Assembly (NCBI GenBank): GCA_002917075.1
Contig: NTMA01000013.1
Coordinates: forward strand, 434,001-498,000
Direction: 5' to 3'
DNA from: Hawksworthiomyces lignivorus
Taxonomy: Eukaryota > Ascomycota > Sordariomycetes > Ophiostomatales > Ophiostomataceae
Length of the DNA: 64,000 bases
Numbering within the stretch: the first letter of the stretch is position 1; each line of letters starts with the position of its first letter. A program made the translations under genes and the position numbers. Below the pieces are notes generated by a model. It had not been told where the DNA came from, ran no database searches, and saw nothing but the letters and a program-made list of their open reading frames with translations. Below, piece after piece: positions 34,501 to 45,675 of the stretch.

Positions 34501-35458
34501 TTCATTTCGTTGCATGTAATCGCATCTGCGTGCCTGCGTTGCATTTCGACGGAGAAAGGCAGGAGCGGGCGCAGCGGCTGAATGGACCTAGCGCCCATAG
34601 CATATGTTGATGGTACATGTGTGGTGGGATATTTTTGCATACATTATGTGCTATTATGTACCTAATTTTAGAGTATATAGTACATGGGCTGCGCTAGAAC
34701 AGGAGAAATTTGGGGTGGGCTGGTAGTGATCGACAACGGTGGTTGGCTGAGCGACCAGAGGCTGGAAGGAGGCTTGGGCTCTTTGCTCTTTGCTCTTTGT
34801 GGTCTTTGTGCTGCTTTGTGGTCTTTTTGGCATCTGCCTTTTCTTGTCTGGGGCATCTTCGCGACAACTTACAGAGTAACTAGTCGTGAGAGAGCCCTGG
34901 TATGAGTGGGCCCTTGACATTAAACGGCGCACAATTATTATAGTACATATTATTACAGCACCAAGTATCCGCGCTATCTGATGGCTTATCTGCGTTCAGA
35001 GACAAGCCTCTCGTGAGAAAGTTCTGTGCAGAATTAGTGGTCTCACAAACTCCTTATAGGGTCGAATACCCCGTCGTGTGCATTACCCCATAGTGTGACG
35101 AGATGAGGCTCTGCGTGCAGCTCAACGGTGAAGAAACACGAACCCTAAAGCGTGCAATCATACAATCATAAGCATACAATCAAAAGCATACAATCAAAAG
35201 CATACAATCATACGGCATGCAATCGTGCCTTCGTGCTATTGTGTAGTGTTTTGTATTGTGTCTGTAGTCGTGAATGTGCGGAATCACGCAGCTAAGAAGG
35301 CATTGGCTGACCGGCACCTCCTCTATGCAAGCCTCTCTCTGTATGTATGTAAACTCGTACAATAGCGTCCGTCTATCCCCTGCGCCTCTCAGATGCGTGC
35401 CCTTTCTGCCGGCATGCTCGAATCCCCCTCTATTCCCGGCCCTCCTTCCGAGCGCGCC
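31513..35458. other. 4-kb region without recognisable genes
   Basis: The left part is a purine-rich plus strand (about 32450-32870 and 33180-33400), i.e. a CT-rich leader or promoter for the minus-strand glucanase. The rest is AT-rich, with three TACTCCGTA/TACGGAGTA words (about 32771, 33594, 34328) and a short tandem repeat near 35160. The longest ORF (32335-33255, minus) starts with a non-ATG codon and is low-complexity. I see no gene. Confidence 0.45.
35158..35215 (+). repeat. Tandem repeat of CATACAATCAAAAG
   Basis: A 14-base unit repeated about three times with diverged edge copies (CATACAATCATA..). No function is evident. Confidence 0.7.
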
Positions 35459-37426
35459 TCAGACCTGCGGCGGCAGGCTGTCCCCGATGTGATACCAGCA
35501 CTCCTCGCTGGCACACGCCGACGGGGTGCCGCTGACGAGCACCTCGTAGTGCGTCAGCTTGGGGTTGTGGTGGGCGTCGGGCGGCCGCACGGGGGGTTCG
35601 AACAGCCCGTGGGAGGGGCCGCCGCCGATCAGCCGCGCCACGCCGGCCGTGCCAGGGGGCGCGTTGCAGGACACGATCTCGGCGATCATAGGCGCGGCCT
35701 TGTCCACGGGCACGTGCTGGCCGACGCGGCGGGTCCACTCCTCGGCGCGGGTGCGGCGCAGGTTTGGCAGCACGGACTCGACGGCGTTGACGCGGTTGTG
35801 CACGGTGATAAAGCGCAGCCGGCGGACGGACGCGTAGAGCGCGCGGTAGTAGCGGTCGATGGTGTGCCAGTGGCGGCGCGGCGCGAGGCTGACGTAGTCG
35901 GCCACCTGCGCCTGCAGCCGGCTGAAGCGGATCAGCAGCGTGCCGGCCTGGCCCAGGTGGCCGCCGGGGCCGGCGGCCTGCGCGGCGGCCTGCTGCAGCG
36001 CGGCGAAGCTGGCGGCCGGCAGCGGGGCCACGGGCGGCGACGACGACGGCGGCTGCTGCGGCGCCAGCGCCGCCTGCAGCTCCGGCGGCGAGAGGTACAG
36101 ATGGCGCACGCCCTGCTCGACGCCGTACATCTCGTGCAGCGCGGCCGACCCCGTCGGCGACGCCGCCATGTTCTGCTTAAAGGTCGCCAGCGCGTCCCTG
36201 GCCGCCTGCAGCGCCTCGACCACGGGCAGCGTCGTGAACGCCGCGCCGCCGCCGGGCGGCAGCACGTGGCGCACCGCATCCAGCGTGTCCGTGAACTCGC
36301 AGTCGACGGCCCCGGCTGCGAAGAACCGGAAGCCGCGCGGTCGGTACTTGCGCACGCACTGCGCCACGGCCGCCTGCTGCCGCGTCGACGCCGACATGTC
36401 CCACACCAGCGCCAGCCGCGCCCGCGCCAGCTCAAAGTAGAAGTGGCCCGCGCACCACCCGCTCAGAAAGCACTGCACGTGCGTCGCGTAGTACGTGTTG
36501 ACCACGTACTCGAGCGGCGTCGCCGCCTGCCCCTGGCTCTGGTGGCACTGGAACAGCTGCACCTTGGCTGTCCGCCGCCGCCCGCCGCCGCGCCCGTCGC
36601 CCCGCACGATCCCGTTGATTAGGCAGATCGGCCGCCCAATCGCCCCGCCGCCGTACACCGCGTACGAGTCGCCCGCGTCCGAGTTAGGATCGTCCGCGTC
36701 GCCATCCCCGTCCTCCCCGCCCCGCGCTACCCGCTCCCACGGGATCTCTCTGAATCGGTAGCCAGGGTCCGGCGTGCTGCCGTCGTCGCCAGCGCCGGCA
36801 ACAGCGGGTGGTGGCGGCAGCACCTGCACCGACACCCACGACATGTCGACGTCATCCACGTGCGACCGCACAAACTCAAACAGCTGCCAGTACAGCCGCC
36901 GCGTCGCCGCCGACAGCGGCTGCAGCGCGTCCTGGTCCAGCCGCTCCAGCGGCAGGTCCGCCACCGACGCCGCCCGCACCCGCACCATCGTCCCCGCCGG
37001 CTTGCTCGGCAGGTCCAGCACCGTCGCCAGCGGGTGGCCCCACTCCACCCCCGACGCCTCCAGCGCCGCCATCATCCCGTACACGCTGCCCGGCACGCAC
37101 GGCACCAGAAAGTCCCAGTCCGACGCCATGCGCGCCGGCTCCCAGCCGCCACTATTACTGCTGCTCCCCGCCGCCGCCGTCTCGTCGATCGACCCAGGCA
37201 CAAAATACTCCAGCGCCCGCGACCCCGATAGCACGCAGCCAAAATCCGTCATCGCCGCCAGCAGCGACTTGGCGTGCTTGAACGTCGTCTGCAGGTACGT
37301 CTCCGGGTTGAGCCGCGACAGGCTGCCCTCGCGCGTCGCCCGGCACACCGCCGACAGCGCCAGCGCATCGCCCGCGTCCAGGTACGACGCGATGTGCTCG
37401 ACGAGCTCGAAGCTAAGCCGATCCAT
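35459..37426 (-). CDS. F-box protein with nucleotidyltransferase-like signature
   Basis: Intronless, 655 residues from the first ATG (MDRLSFELVEHIASYLD). Residues about 2-45 look like an F-box, which would dock to Skp1 in an SCF ubiquitin ligase. The next segment reads LSGSRALEYFVPGS (Gly68-Ser69) and, after a Ser/Gly-rich insert, SDWDFLVP (Asp103, Asp105). A GS motif followed by DxD on a hydrophobic strand is the active-site pattern of nucleotidyltransferase folds, though the spacing is longer than usual. Later conserved-looking blocks are KVQLF and TYYATHVQCFLSGWCAGHFYF, which I recall from unnamed fungal proteins. The C-terminal half is Ala/Pro-rich and helical. No activity is established for this family; the NTase reading is inference. 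Very high GC. Confidence 0.75.
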   Translation of the reverse strand: MDRLSFELVEHIASYLDAGDALALSAVCRATREGSLSRLNPETYLQTTFKHAKSLLAAMTDFGCVLSGSRALEYFVPGSIDETAAAGSSSNSGGWEPARMASDWDFLVPCVPGSVYGMMAALEASGVEWGHPLATVLDLPSKPAGTMVRVRAASVADLPLERLDQDALQPLSAATRRLYWQLFEFVRSHVDDVDMSWVSVQVLPPPPAVAGAGDDGSTPDPGYRFREIPWERVARGGEDGDGDADDPNSDAGDSYAVYGGGAIGRPICLINGIVRGDGRGGGRRRTAKVQLFQCHQSQGQAATPLEYVVNTYYATHVQCFLSGWCAGHFYFELARARLALVWDMSASTRQQAAVAQCVRKYRPRGFRFFAAGAVDCEFTDTLDAVRHVLPPGGGAAFTTLPVVEALQAARDALATFKQNMAASPTGSAALHEMYGVEQGVRHLYLSPPELQAALAPQQPPSSSPPVAPLPAASFAALQQAAAQAAGPGGHLGQAGTLLIRFSRLQAQVADYVSLAPRRHWHTIDRYYRALYASVRRLRFITVHNRVNAVESVLPNLRRTRAEEWTRRVGQHVPVDKAAPMIAEIVSCNAPPGTAGVARLIGGGPSHGLFEPPVRPPDAHHNPKLTHYEVLVSGTPSACASEECWYHIGDSLPPQV

Positions 37427-38418
37427 GACGCGCACGAGGGAGGAGAGTGGTGGTGTGACAGAGGCTAACGAAGACGGGTCTGCGCAAAATGAAGCGACCG
37501 AGCGGGGTAGAAGAAACAGCCGGTGGCGTGTGGGATGAGAAGGAAGATCCGACGAGACTGAAGACGCTGAGAAGTGTGCTCGTGCAACGGAAATACCAAA
37601 AAAAAGAAGAGAAAGGGCGAGAAGAAAAAAGAGAAAGAGAAGATTACGGCGAGAAGGAAAATGAGTGCGAAAAAGACGAAACAGAGACGAGCGTGCAGAC
37701 GCACTGCAAGCCTACACGTATGATGCGCTGTCCCCCAAAAACACAGACCATACGCAAATTTGGCGATATCTTGATAATGAAACCATTTTCATTTCCCCTG
37801 GCGTCTGCCTGTTATGGGGGCTGGCGCTCTGCAAGGCAGAGAGAGTATAGCGGCCGCCTCAGAAATGCCTAGCATCCAATCCATAAGTAGCAAGGCCTAA
37901 CAGCCGTGCAGATGCGCTGTGATAATGCTCTCCTCTGCTTGCGATGTGCTGGAGACGGCAATTCGCAGTCTTGCGCAGCCCCACAGAGCTGAACAAATTG
38001 CAGGGGTTGGAGGAGGAATACATGCACATCGGATTGGGGCAGCGCTTAATATTGAAGAAAAGACCTACGAGTCAGATATGACAGATGTCTCTGTGCAGAG
38101 ACGCTCTCTGCATGGGCTGCTGAAAACAGAAGAGCTGTTCAAAGACAGACTTGTTGAGACGACCCTGTGTGTACCACATCTCAAATGACAATGCATGAGC
38201 CCAGTTGAAATTGTAACTTGTGGGTTCGATTCGATCATTCGAGGAGAATCATAAAATGATAACCAGCGAGAAGAAAAAGAATAGATTCTCTTTAAAAGGG
38301 AGAGCGTGCTGGATAATCGCGCCCCCTTATGCACAAGATGTCCTGGATCTTACGAGGAGCTAGCTATTCTTGTAGCTAGACCCTCGCTTGCTCAAAATAA
38401 CAGCAGCCATCAATCCCA
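37427..38418. other. Intergenic region
   Basis: F-box gene promoter with a purine-rich tract at about 37585-37685, then sequence without recognisable genes. A GGTTCGATTCG word at about 38222 has no tRNA fold around it. Confidence 0.45.
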
Positions 38419-39290
38419 TCAATCCTCTCTTTCACGGATCAAAAAAAAATAAGGTGGTTTCCATGACGCCTTGCGCTCAAGCTTGACCTGCGCTGTGCGC
38501 GGGCCGCGCCAGGCTGGTGACGTGGGCGTGATGAATTTTAGGTTTTCTCTGGCAAGCTGCAGGGCCTCTTCGTCGACCGGCTCGCCGCGGTACGGCGCGG
38601 AGCTCTCGTAGAGCTCGACGTGCTGGTCGCCGATTTCTGGCCAATCGTTCCCCACCAGTTTGTAGAGAACAGGGATGTAGTCTGGCGGTATCTTCCGTTC
38701 GTAGCGGTCACGGTAGATGTGGTAGTGCAGGAAGGCCTCGTTGGCGCGCCACCTCCAGCGGTTCTCGTTGGCGCCGACGATTGGCAGCGGATGCTCTGCC
38801 GGTTCTGACGCGGCCAGGGAATTGATAAGAGCGTGAAACTGGGTCTCCGTCGGTGGATAGAGCGTCACGCCGGCGGTAAGTCGATCGGATTGTAGATAGA
38901 CGCCATTGCGCCCGTCGTCCGAGACGCCCCTGTCAAAGACCAGAACCCCCCCAAAGATGCGTGTCTCCGCCTAGTAGCCCATGACATCCGCCAAGCCATT
39001 CGGGTACTGCTCGAACCAGCGGTAGAAGCGATTGTAGAAATAAGTCCTCGGCGGCAAGGCTTCGCGCTTCCACTGCTTGGATTCTGGAATGGCAGCAATC
39101 TCCTCGGTCAGCTGCGCTTCTTGCGCGGACCGGCTGCGGATGCCATCATCCAGCTGATACAAAAGCACTGCAATTTGGTGGCAGGCAACGGCAAGCAGTT
39201 CAAGCAGGCGCAGCTGGAAAGCCACAGAGCCAACCGCACAGCTCTGATACGCCTGAACAGTCTGTCCTGTCCATTAGCTGAGTCTCACAT
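38419..39290 (-). pseudogene. Uncharacterised protein gene with in-frame TAG
   Basis: Two segments, 39225-38971 and 38968-38419, are in the same frame and read continuously except for one TAG at about 38970. Around it the protein reads PNGLADVMGY, stop, AETRIFGGVLVFDRG, where Trp would fit. Downstream blocks (NRWRWRANEAFLHYHIYRDRYERKIPPDY) look like real, conserved coding sequence. No ATG opens the frame: the upstream part runs from about 39290 after a stop, so the 5' exon is lost or I cannot find it. No intron of usable size removes the TAG. It may be a pseudogene, a sequencing error or a readthrough gene. I do not recognise the family or function. Confidence 0.6.
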
Positions 39291-40074
39291 GATTTGCAGA
39301 ATGCCAGACGAGCGAGGATGGCTATTACACATATGAGGTTGAAATTGAAGCGTGGCGACATCGAGCTGTCGATCGTCACATGAACTGCACGCTGCATGTG
39401 CTCGTAGAGATGGTTCTATGATGCTGAAATTGAAATTAAGCAGCATAGATACAAACCAGCTATTTTCCAGTTGATTTTAGCAAAGTTGGAACAAAGGCGG
39501 GCTGAGATGAAGCCGTATGTACGTCTCTAATGGTGCTGCAAGGCAGTGCACGGGTTGGGGGCTATGATGGAAATATGCCTTCAGTGCGTCTGGCAGCGCG
39601 GCCGGCCGTATGGCCAGCAGCCGTTGGCAGCCAATTCAAGAGCCGCCATCCACCCCCTTTGAATGAATTAGAATAGCATGGATTTGACATCGAATTCTGC
39701 GAGATGTTGTGCCTGGATCATAGTGCAGAAGTTGGGACATCGACGCGAGGGTTGATGCCGGGGACACAAGCTAGAGTAAAATACTGGATCGATATAGGAC
39801 ATGGCCTGGGACGCTGCATAGGATGCGGTATATTTTGTTTTCCTCGAGGGAGTCGTCGAGACTGTTCCATACTACTTGTTTGCTCACGTTCATCTGGTCT
39901 CTACGGCTGTACTTCAATGCTTTGTATTTTTTTATACCGCCGCTCTAGATACGTGAACCTCAAAAGCTTTCTAGCTGCTCTGTTTCGGCCTTTTTCTGTA
40001 TTTAGTTCGGGCTTGCGCCCCGAGCCGAGCCTTTCTCCTCCGCGCTCCTCCTCTCCCCCCCGGAGACCGCCGCG
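39291..40074. other. Intergenic region
   Basis: 3' flank of the aldehyde dehydrogenase and unassigned sequence. I see no gene. Confidence 0.4.
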
Positions 40075-41589
40075 TCATAACTTGGAAAAGACGGTCGGCA
40101 CGGTGCCGCCCATCTCGATCAGCGTGCTCTTATTGCGCACCCAGGCCTCGAGGCCGCGCTTGCCGTTCTCGACGCCCAGGCCGCTCTGCTTCCAGCCACC
40201 CACGGCCATCTCGGCCGGCGACTCGCCCCAGGTGTTGATCCACGTGATGCCGGCCTGCAGCTGCGCGATGACGCGCTGGCACTGGCCGAGGTCGCGGCCG
40301 AAGACGCCGGCCGCCAGGCCCAGGTCCGTAGCGTTGGCGCGCCGCACGGCCTCGTCCACGGTGTCGTACGCCAGGATGCACAGCACGGGGCCGAAGATCT
40401 CCTCGCACACAATGGTCATGGCGTCGGTGCAGTCGGTGAACACGGTGGGCCGCACCCAGTAGCCGGCCTGCAGGTGGGCCGGCACGTCGGGGACGGGGCC
40501 CGGCCCGCCGTGCAGCAGGGTGGCGCGGTCGGCGTCGAGGCCCTGGCGGATGTAGCGGGCGACCTTGTCGCGGTGGACGGCGCTGCTGAGGGGCCCAAAG
40601 TTGGTGCGCAGGTCGAAGAGGTCGCCGGGGCGGACGTGGCGCAGGCGGTCGAGCAGGGCGCGCTCAAAGGCGGGCTTGGTGGCGCGCGGGACGAAGACGC
40701 GGGTGCCGTTGGTGCAGACCTGGCCGGAGCTGTAAAAGTTGGCCATCATGGCGCCGTCGGCGGCCTGGCCCAGGTCGGCGTCGGGCAGGACGATCAGCGG
40801 GCTCTTGCCCCCGAGCTCCATGGTGACGTACTTGAGGGCGCCGGCGGCGGCGCCGGCGACGCGGCGGCCGGTGCTGACCTGGCCGGTGAAGCTGACCTTG
40901 GCGACGGCCGGGTGGGCGGCCAGGTGGGCGCCGACGTCACCGGCGCCGTAGACGACGTTGAACACGCCGGCCGGCAGGCCCGCCTCGCGGTACAGGTCGG
41001 CCAGGCGCTGGGCGTGCAGCGAGGTGAACTCGCTGGGCTTGTAGACCAGCGCGTTGCCGGCGGCCAGGCACGGCGCCGACTTCCACAGGGCGATCTGCAG
41101 CGGGTAGTTCCAGGCGCCGATGGCCGCGCACACGCCCAGCGGCTCCTTGGTCGTCTGCACGACGGCGCCGTCCGCGCCCGGCCGCAGCGGAATGTGCTCG
41201 CCGTTGAGCCCGCCGCCCGCGATCAGGCCCGCGTAGTACTCGAGCACGTCCGCGCCCGTCACCACGTCCACGGTCGACGTCTCGCTGTAGGGCTTGCCGG
41301 AGTCGAGCGTCTCCAGCCGCGCGAGCTCGTCGTTGCGGCTGCGCAGCAGCGCTACCGCGCGGTGCAAGATGCGCGCGCGCTCCGACGGCGGCGTGGCCGC
41401 CCAGCCGGGAAACGCCGCCTCCGCGCTGGCGACGGCGGCGTCGACAGCTGCTGTCGAGGAGGTAAAGATGCGAGCGAGCGGCTGGGCGGTTGCCGGGTTT
41501 ATCGAGAAGAACGAGCTGTCGGAAGAGGTGTTCGGCTGTGACTTGCCGTCAAAGAAGGTGTGTCTGTCTTCTTCCTGCAGCTGAGACAT
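40075..41589 (-). CDS. Betaine aldehyde dehydrogenase
   Basis: Oxidises betaine aldehyde to glycine betaine with NAD(P)+. Intronless, 504 residues, the family's normal length. It shows the ALDH pattern: [10 protein letters not shown] at the start, GAWNYPL and KPSEF in the cofactor domain, FTGQVSTGR, the catalytic glutamate in MELGGKSPL (about 258), the nucleophile cysteine in [12 protein letters not shown] (about 291), and EEIFGPVL. The CTNGTRVF motif is typical of betaine aldehyde dehydrogenases. A choline-oxidase-type gene starts 1.9 kb away in the opposite direction, which supports the substrate call. The C-terminus (FSKL) is not a clear peroxisomal signal, although a weak SKL-like tripeptide, SKL, does end the protein and may deserve attention. 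Confidence 0.92.
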   Translation of the reverse strand: MSQLQEEDRHTFFDGKSQPNTSSDSSFFSINPATAQPLARIFTSSTAAVDAAVASAEAAFPGWAATPPSERARILHRAVALLRSRNDELARLETLDSGKPYSETSTVDVVTGADVLEYYAGLIAGGGLNGEHIPLRPGADGAVVQTTKEPLGVCAAIGAWNYPLQIALWKSAPCLAAGNALVYKPSEFTSLHAQRLADLYREAGLPAGVFNVVYGAGDVGAHLAAHPAVAKVSFTGQVSTGRRVAGAAAGALKYVTMELGGKSPLIVLPDADLGQAADGAMMANFYSSGQVCTNGTRVFVPRATKPAFERALLDRLRHVRPGDLFDLRTNFGPLSSAVHRDKVARYIRQGLDADRATLLHGGPGPVPDVPAHLQAGYWVRPTVFTDCTDAMTIVCEEIFGPVLCILAYDTVDEAVRRANATDLGLAAGVFGRDLGQCQRVIAQLQAGITWINTWGESPAEMAVGGWKQSGLGVENGKRGLEAWVRNKSTLIEMGGTVPTVFSKL

Positions 41590-43525
41590 TTTGAGAGACG
41601 ACTGCGGGGAGGAGAGACGGATTGCGTTCCACGTCCAATTGAGTTCAGAAAGTAAAGAAAACCAGCTCTACTATCCCTTCAGAGCCAGACACAATCCAAA
41701 ACTACCTGGACAGAAGATGGAGGATCCCTCACGAACGGCAGCAGCGCCAGATCAACAGCAACCAAGCCAAATAGGAACTACCAGCCGAGCTTAACCTTTA
41801 TTTTAAAATGCCAAGAACACTAGATGCTTTGTGGAAAATTCTCAAGGTCGATCAGCATGCGACGGGCCTGTAATACAACAAGGAAGACAGGGTACGATGC
41901 GGCCCCTCTTCAAGGAATAGACGCCGAACAGCTGCAACACGGAAAACGGCTCGGCAAAGACGGCGTTCACCGAGCGAGACAGTGAGAAGGAGATGGCACG
42001 AGACTTGTGAGGCAGTGTACTTGTACGCAGCGCTGCGGAGCTCTTCTGGACTCTTTCTGTACTTTGCGGGTTGTCTTTACGTACAGTTTGGATGCTGGAG
42101 AATGCTGGCGATATGTGCAGTGACGTCACAGTGGGCTGTGAAGCGGTGAAAGGGGGCAACTGCGCCAGAGGGACAAAGCAGTAAAAAGTTTTCTAGTGGG
42201 GTAAAGTGGAGCTAATCTGCCACTGGGCTGGGCTCTGGCAGGGAAACTGGCAAGCGCTATTAATCGGCCGCGAGATACAGCGGTCACTTGGCGTGCGTAG
42301 TGCGCTGTGATTAGAGTACAGAGTACGTAAGGATCGGTAGAGCGGGACAGACGGCTTTGTTTATATACGAGCTGCGCAGGAAACCGTGCGCTGTGTGGAG
42401 AGCATTAATACGGAGAATGCGGTACGAGCACGGAGTACCCAGTACGCTGCGCTGCTAGTCCCGCAGCACCAGCCCCGTTCTGCATTGTAGTCGATGCAAT
42501 TGGATGCACAGGAACACGCCGCTGCCGCACCTTTTTTGCTTGCCAGTCTCGACGAATTCCATCGGGGGGGGGGGGAGATATGACAGGGAGGTATGCACGG
42601 TACGGCGTACTGTAGATATTCGCGCGTGTGTCTCTTATCTCTGCTCGCATTGTTTGTATGTATGAAAGGTATTTCCGAGCTCCCTCTGGTGCTTTTTGTA
42701 CGGACACGCCGCATTGGCGCTTGGTCTTTTCATGGCGTGATGCAAGAGATTCGGGAAGTGCTTCTCAGAGGGGAAAAAAAAGCCGCCAAGCCTTGCCGGA
42801 TAGAGGATGTTGGAGATAAAGTTATCGCTGGAAAAAAGCAGCCTGTGATTGGCTCTGTGGTTGGCTCTGGGTGGCCCTGTGGTTGGCTCTGGGTGGCCCT
42901 GTGGGTGGCTCTGTGGAGTGGGCATGGCATAGTGGAGCACGACATACAAGGGCACTTGTACACGTACGAGATACACGAGTACCCTCTGTAGATCAAGTAT
43001 TAGTTGGCCGCTTGTTCTACGGTTTCTCTAGGAATACAGCTCTGCTGAGAAACAAGAACGAGTACTGGGGATGGTGTACTACAAAGCAAAAAGGGCGCTG
43101 ACGGAGACCTCCGCTTCTAGGGGAGCAGAGTTGATCGACTTTCCTTAATAGGCCTTGTTGCCTTGTTGGTACAGCCTTTCTGGACCCTTGGTAGGAAAGG
43201 TTTCTCGGGTTCTTTTTGTCTTGTCTGTCTGCTAAGTACTCTACTTGGTTTGGTTCCATTTTTTGCTTTTTGCTTTTTGTTTTTATTATTATTTGTTACT
43301 ATTTATTAATTCTTTATTTTCTCTTTGCTTTCTTTTTCTTTCTGTTTCGTAGTCTTCATTCCTCAGCTTCTATTTCCCAATTGGTTTTCTGGAGGCACAG
43401 CCTTGTGAACCTCATCATCAAGTAGTTTTGCGGCTCGCTATTCCTTAGATTTGAGGAGGCAGCCCTTCCAGGCCACAGAACAGAAGCTGCAGAGAAACAG
43501 AAAAAACTGCAGCTTCCCCGCAGTC
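41590..43525. promoter_or_regulatory. Divergent promoter region of the betaine gene pair
   Basis: 1.9 kb between two divergent genes of one pathway. Contains a CGGAGTAC word near 42430, a 12-G run near 42564, a short GC-rich minisatellite at 42841-42917, and T-rich leader sequence before 43526. No gene is seen. Confidence 0.5.
42841..42917 (+). repeat. Minisatellite of TGGCTCTGGGTGGCCCTGTGG units
   Basis: About three imperfect copies of a 20-22 base GC-rich unit (GGCTCTG(T/G)GG.. / GGCCCTGTGG..) in the shared promoter. Confidence 0.7.
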
Positions 43526-45263
43526 ATGACAACAACTTACCTTCCTTCGTCCGAGGTCGACTCTTACGACTATGTCATCGTTGGCGGCGGGACCGCCGGC
43601 TGCGTGATTGCGTCGCGGTTGGCAGAGTACATGCCCAACAAGCGGATCCTGCTGATTGAGGCTGGCCCGAGTGATTTCATGGACAACCGCGTCCTAGACC
43701 TCCGCCAATGGCTGTCATTGCTCGGCGGCGAACTGGACTACGACTACGGGACGACGGAGCAGCCAATGGGTGAGTTCTGTGCTGGGAGCCGAGAGAAACT
43801 ACGCACCCCTTGGCCTCGAGCTCGCTGCTGACATTCTTCTTTTTGCAGGGAACTCGCACATCCGCCACTCGCGCGCCAAGGTGCTGGGCGGCTGCTCGTC
43901 GCACAACACGCTCATCTCCTTCCGGCCGTTCGAGTTCGACCTGCGGGTGTGGCAGTCCATGGGCGCCAAGGGCTGGACCTTTCCCGTCTTCATGCGCGCG
44001 CTGGACAAGCTGCGCAACACGGTGCAGCGCGTGCACGCGCGCCACCAGAACCAGCTGTGCAAGGACTGGGTGGCGGCCTGCAGCGCGGCACTGGACATCC
44101 CCGTCATCGAGGACTTCAACAAGGAGATCACGCAGACGGGCGCGCTGCGCCAGGGCGTCGGCTTCTTCTCCATCAGCTACAACCCGGACAACGGCTACCG
44201 GTCCAGCGCGTCGGTCGCCTACATCCACCCGATGCTGCGCGGCGAGGAGGCGCGCCCGAACCTGACGGTGCTGACCGAGGCCTGGGTCGGCAAGATCAAC
44301 GTGCGCGCGGGCGGCGACGAGGTCGAGGGCGTGGACATCCGGCTCAAGGACGGCTCGGCGCGCACGGTGCGCGCCCGCGCCGAGACGGTGCTGTGCGCGG
44401 GCGCCATCGACACGCCGCGGCTGCTGCTGCTGTCGGGCCTGGGCCCGCGCGGCCAGCTGGCGCCGCTGGGCATCCCGGTGGTCAAGGACCTGCCGGGCGT
44501 GGGCAGCAACCTGAGCGACCACCCGGAGACGATCATCATCTTTGAGCTCAACAAGCCGGTGCCGCCGAACCAGACCACCATGGACTCGGACGCCGGCATC
44601 TTCCTGCGCCGCGAGCCGCCCGACGCCGACCGCGGCCGCCCGTCGCCCGCCAACCCGGCCGGCCTGCCCGACGGCGACATTGCCGACCTCATGATGCACT
44701 GCTACCAGATCCCCTTCACGCTCAACACGGCGCGCCTGGGCTACGACACGCCCGCCGACGGCTTCGCCTTCTGCATGACGCCCAACGTGCCGCGGCCGCG
44801 GTCGCGCGGCCGCCTGTACCTGACCAGCGCCGACCCGGCCGTCAAGCCGGCGCTCGACTTTGGCTACTTTACCGACCCCGACGGCTACGACGCCGCCACC
44901 TTTGTGCACGGCATCCGCGCCGCCCGCAAGATCGCCCAGCAGGAGCCCTTCCGCAGCTGGCTCGTCCGCGAGGTCGCCCCCGGCCCTGCCGTCCAGACCG
45001 ACGAGCAGATCAGCGAGTACGCCCGCCGCGCCGCCCACACCGTCTACCACCCCGTCGGCACCACCCGCATCGGCGACGACGACATGGCCGTCGTCGACGA
45101 GCGCCTCCGCGTCCGCGGCCTCGCCCGCCTGCGCATCGCCGACGCCGGCGTCTTCCCCACCATCCCCACCATCAACCCCATGCTGACCGTCCTCGGCGTC
45201 GCCGAGCTCTGCGCCGAGATGATCGTCGAAGACGCCAGCTGCAAGGGCGCAGCAAGGCTGTAA
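43526..45263 (+). CDS. GMC flavoprotein, choline-oxidase type
   Basis: Predicted to oxidise choline to betaine aldehyde (and possibly on to betaine). Two exons (43526-43769, 43849-45263) give 552 residues. FAD-binding motif VIVGGGTAGCVIASRL lies near residue 17 with LIEAGPSD ending the fold; GGCSSHNTLISF follows the intron. The histidine in SSHN corresponds to the residue that carries covalent FAD in bacterial choline oxidase, whereas choline dehydrogenases usually have another residue there. The next-but-one position is Thr instead of Ser. The active-site histidine is in YHPVGTTRIG, with INPMLTVLG at the end. A mitochondrial leader is absent. The neighbour across the divergent promoter is betaine aldehyde dehydrogenase; a Zn2Cys6 regulator follows 412 bp downstream. 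Confidence 0.88.
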
Positions 45264-45675
45264 GAGAGAGAGAGAGAGAGAGAGAGGCGAGTGGCTGCCA
45301 GAGGCATCCAGGCGATTTTTAGCTTAGCTGTGGGCAGAGTGCCCACCCGCGGCGGATTGCCCGCAGTGGAACAACTACAGTGAAATTGCTACAGTATTTA
45401 TAGTGTATATACAGTGTACCGTAGCCCGCTAAAAGAGTACCCAGAATTCCAGTCCACACCAAGAATTGTAACACTGTTGAGGTCTAGTTCTACTGTACTA
45501 TCAGTAAAATACCTTCCTGGACGGCAGCAATCCGGCTAGCTAACTGCCCTGTTATGCTTGCTGTGGAACTCGAGCCCACCAGCGCACGATAGCTCCCCGT
45601 TTACACTTTCCAGCGCTGAATCTACGAAGCTGCAGATAGCTGTCGCTCTCTGCAGCCATTGTCACCACTGCTAGC
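45264..45675. other. Intergenic region with GA repeat
   Basis: Begins with a (GA)n run at about 45264-45287, then repeated CTACAGT/ATACAGTG words at 45374-45420. It is the promoter of the following regulator. Confidence 0.5.

Noticed and set aside
35150..35215. Possible CRISPR-like array
   Set aside because: Directly adjoining 14-base tandem copies without spacers in a fungal sequence; a simple repeat.
38215..38240. Possible tRNA B-box (GGTTCGATTCG)
   Set aside because: No cloverleaf or A-box at suitable distance on either strand.
38941..38960. Suspected frameshift at a C run in the interrupted gene
   Set aside because: Recounting gives seven C, and the two halves are in the same frame. 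Only the TAG breaks the gene.
43677..45050. 457-residue minus-strand ORF
   Set aside because: Antisense shadow of the choline-oxidase-type gene.
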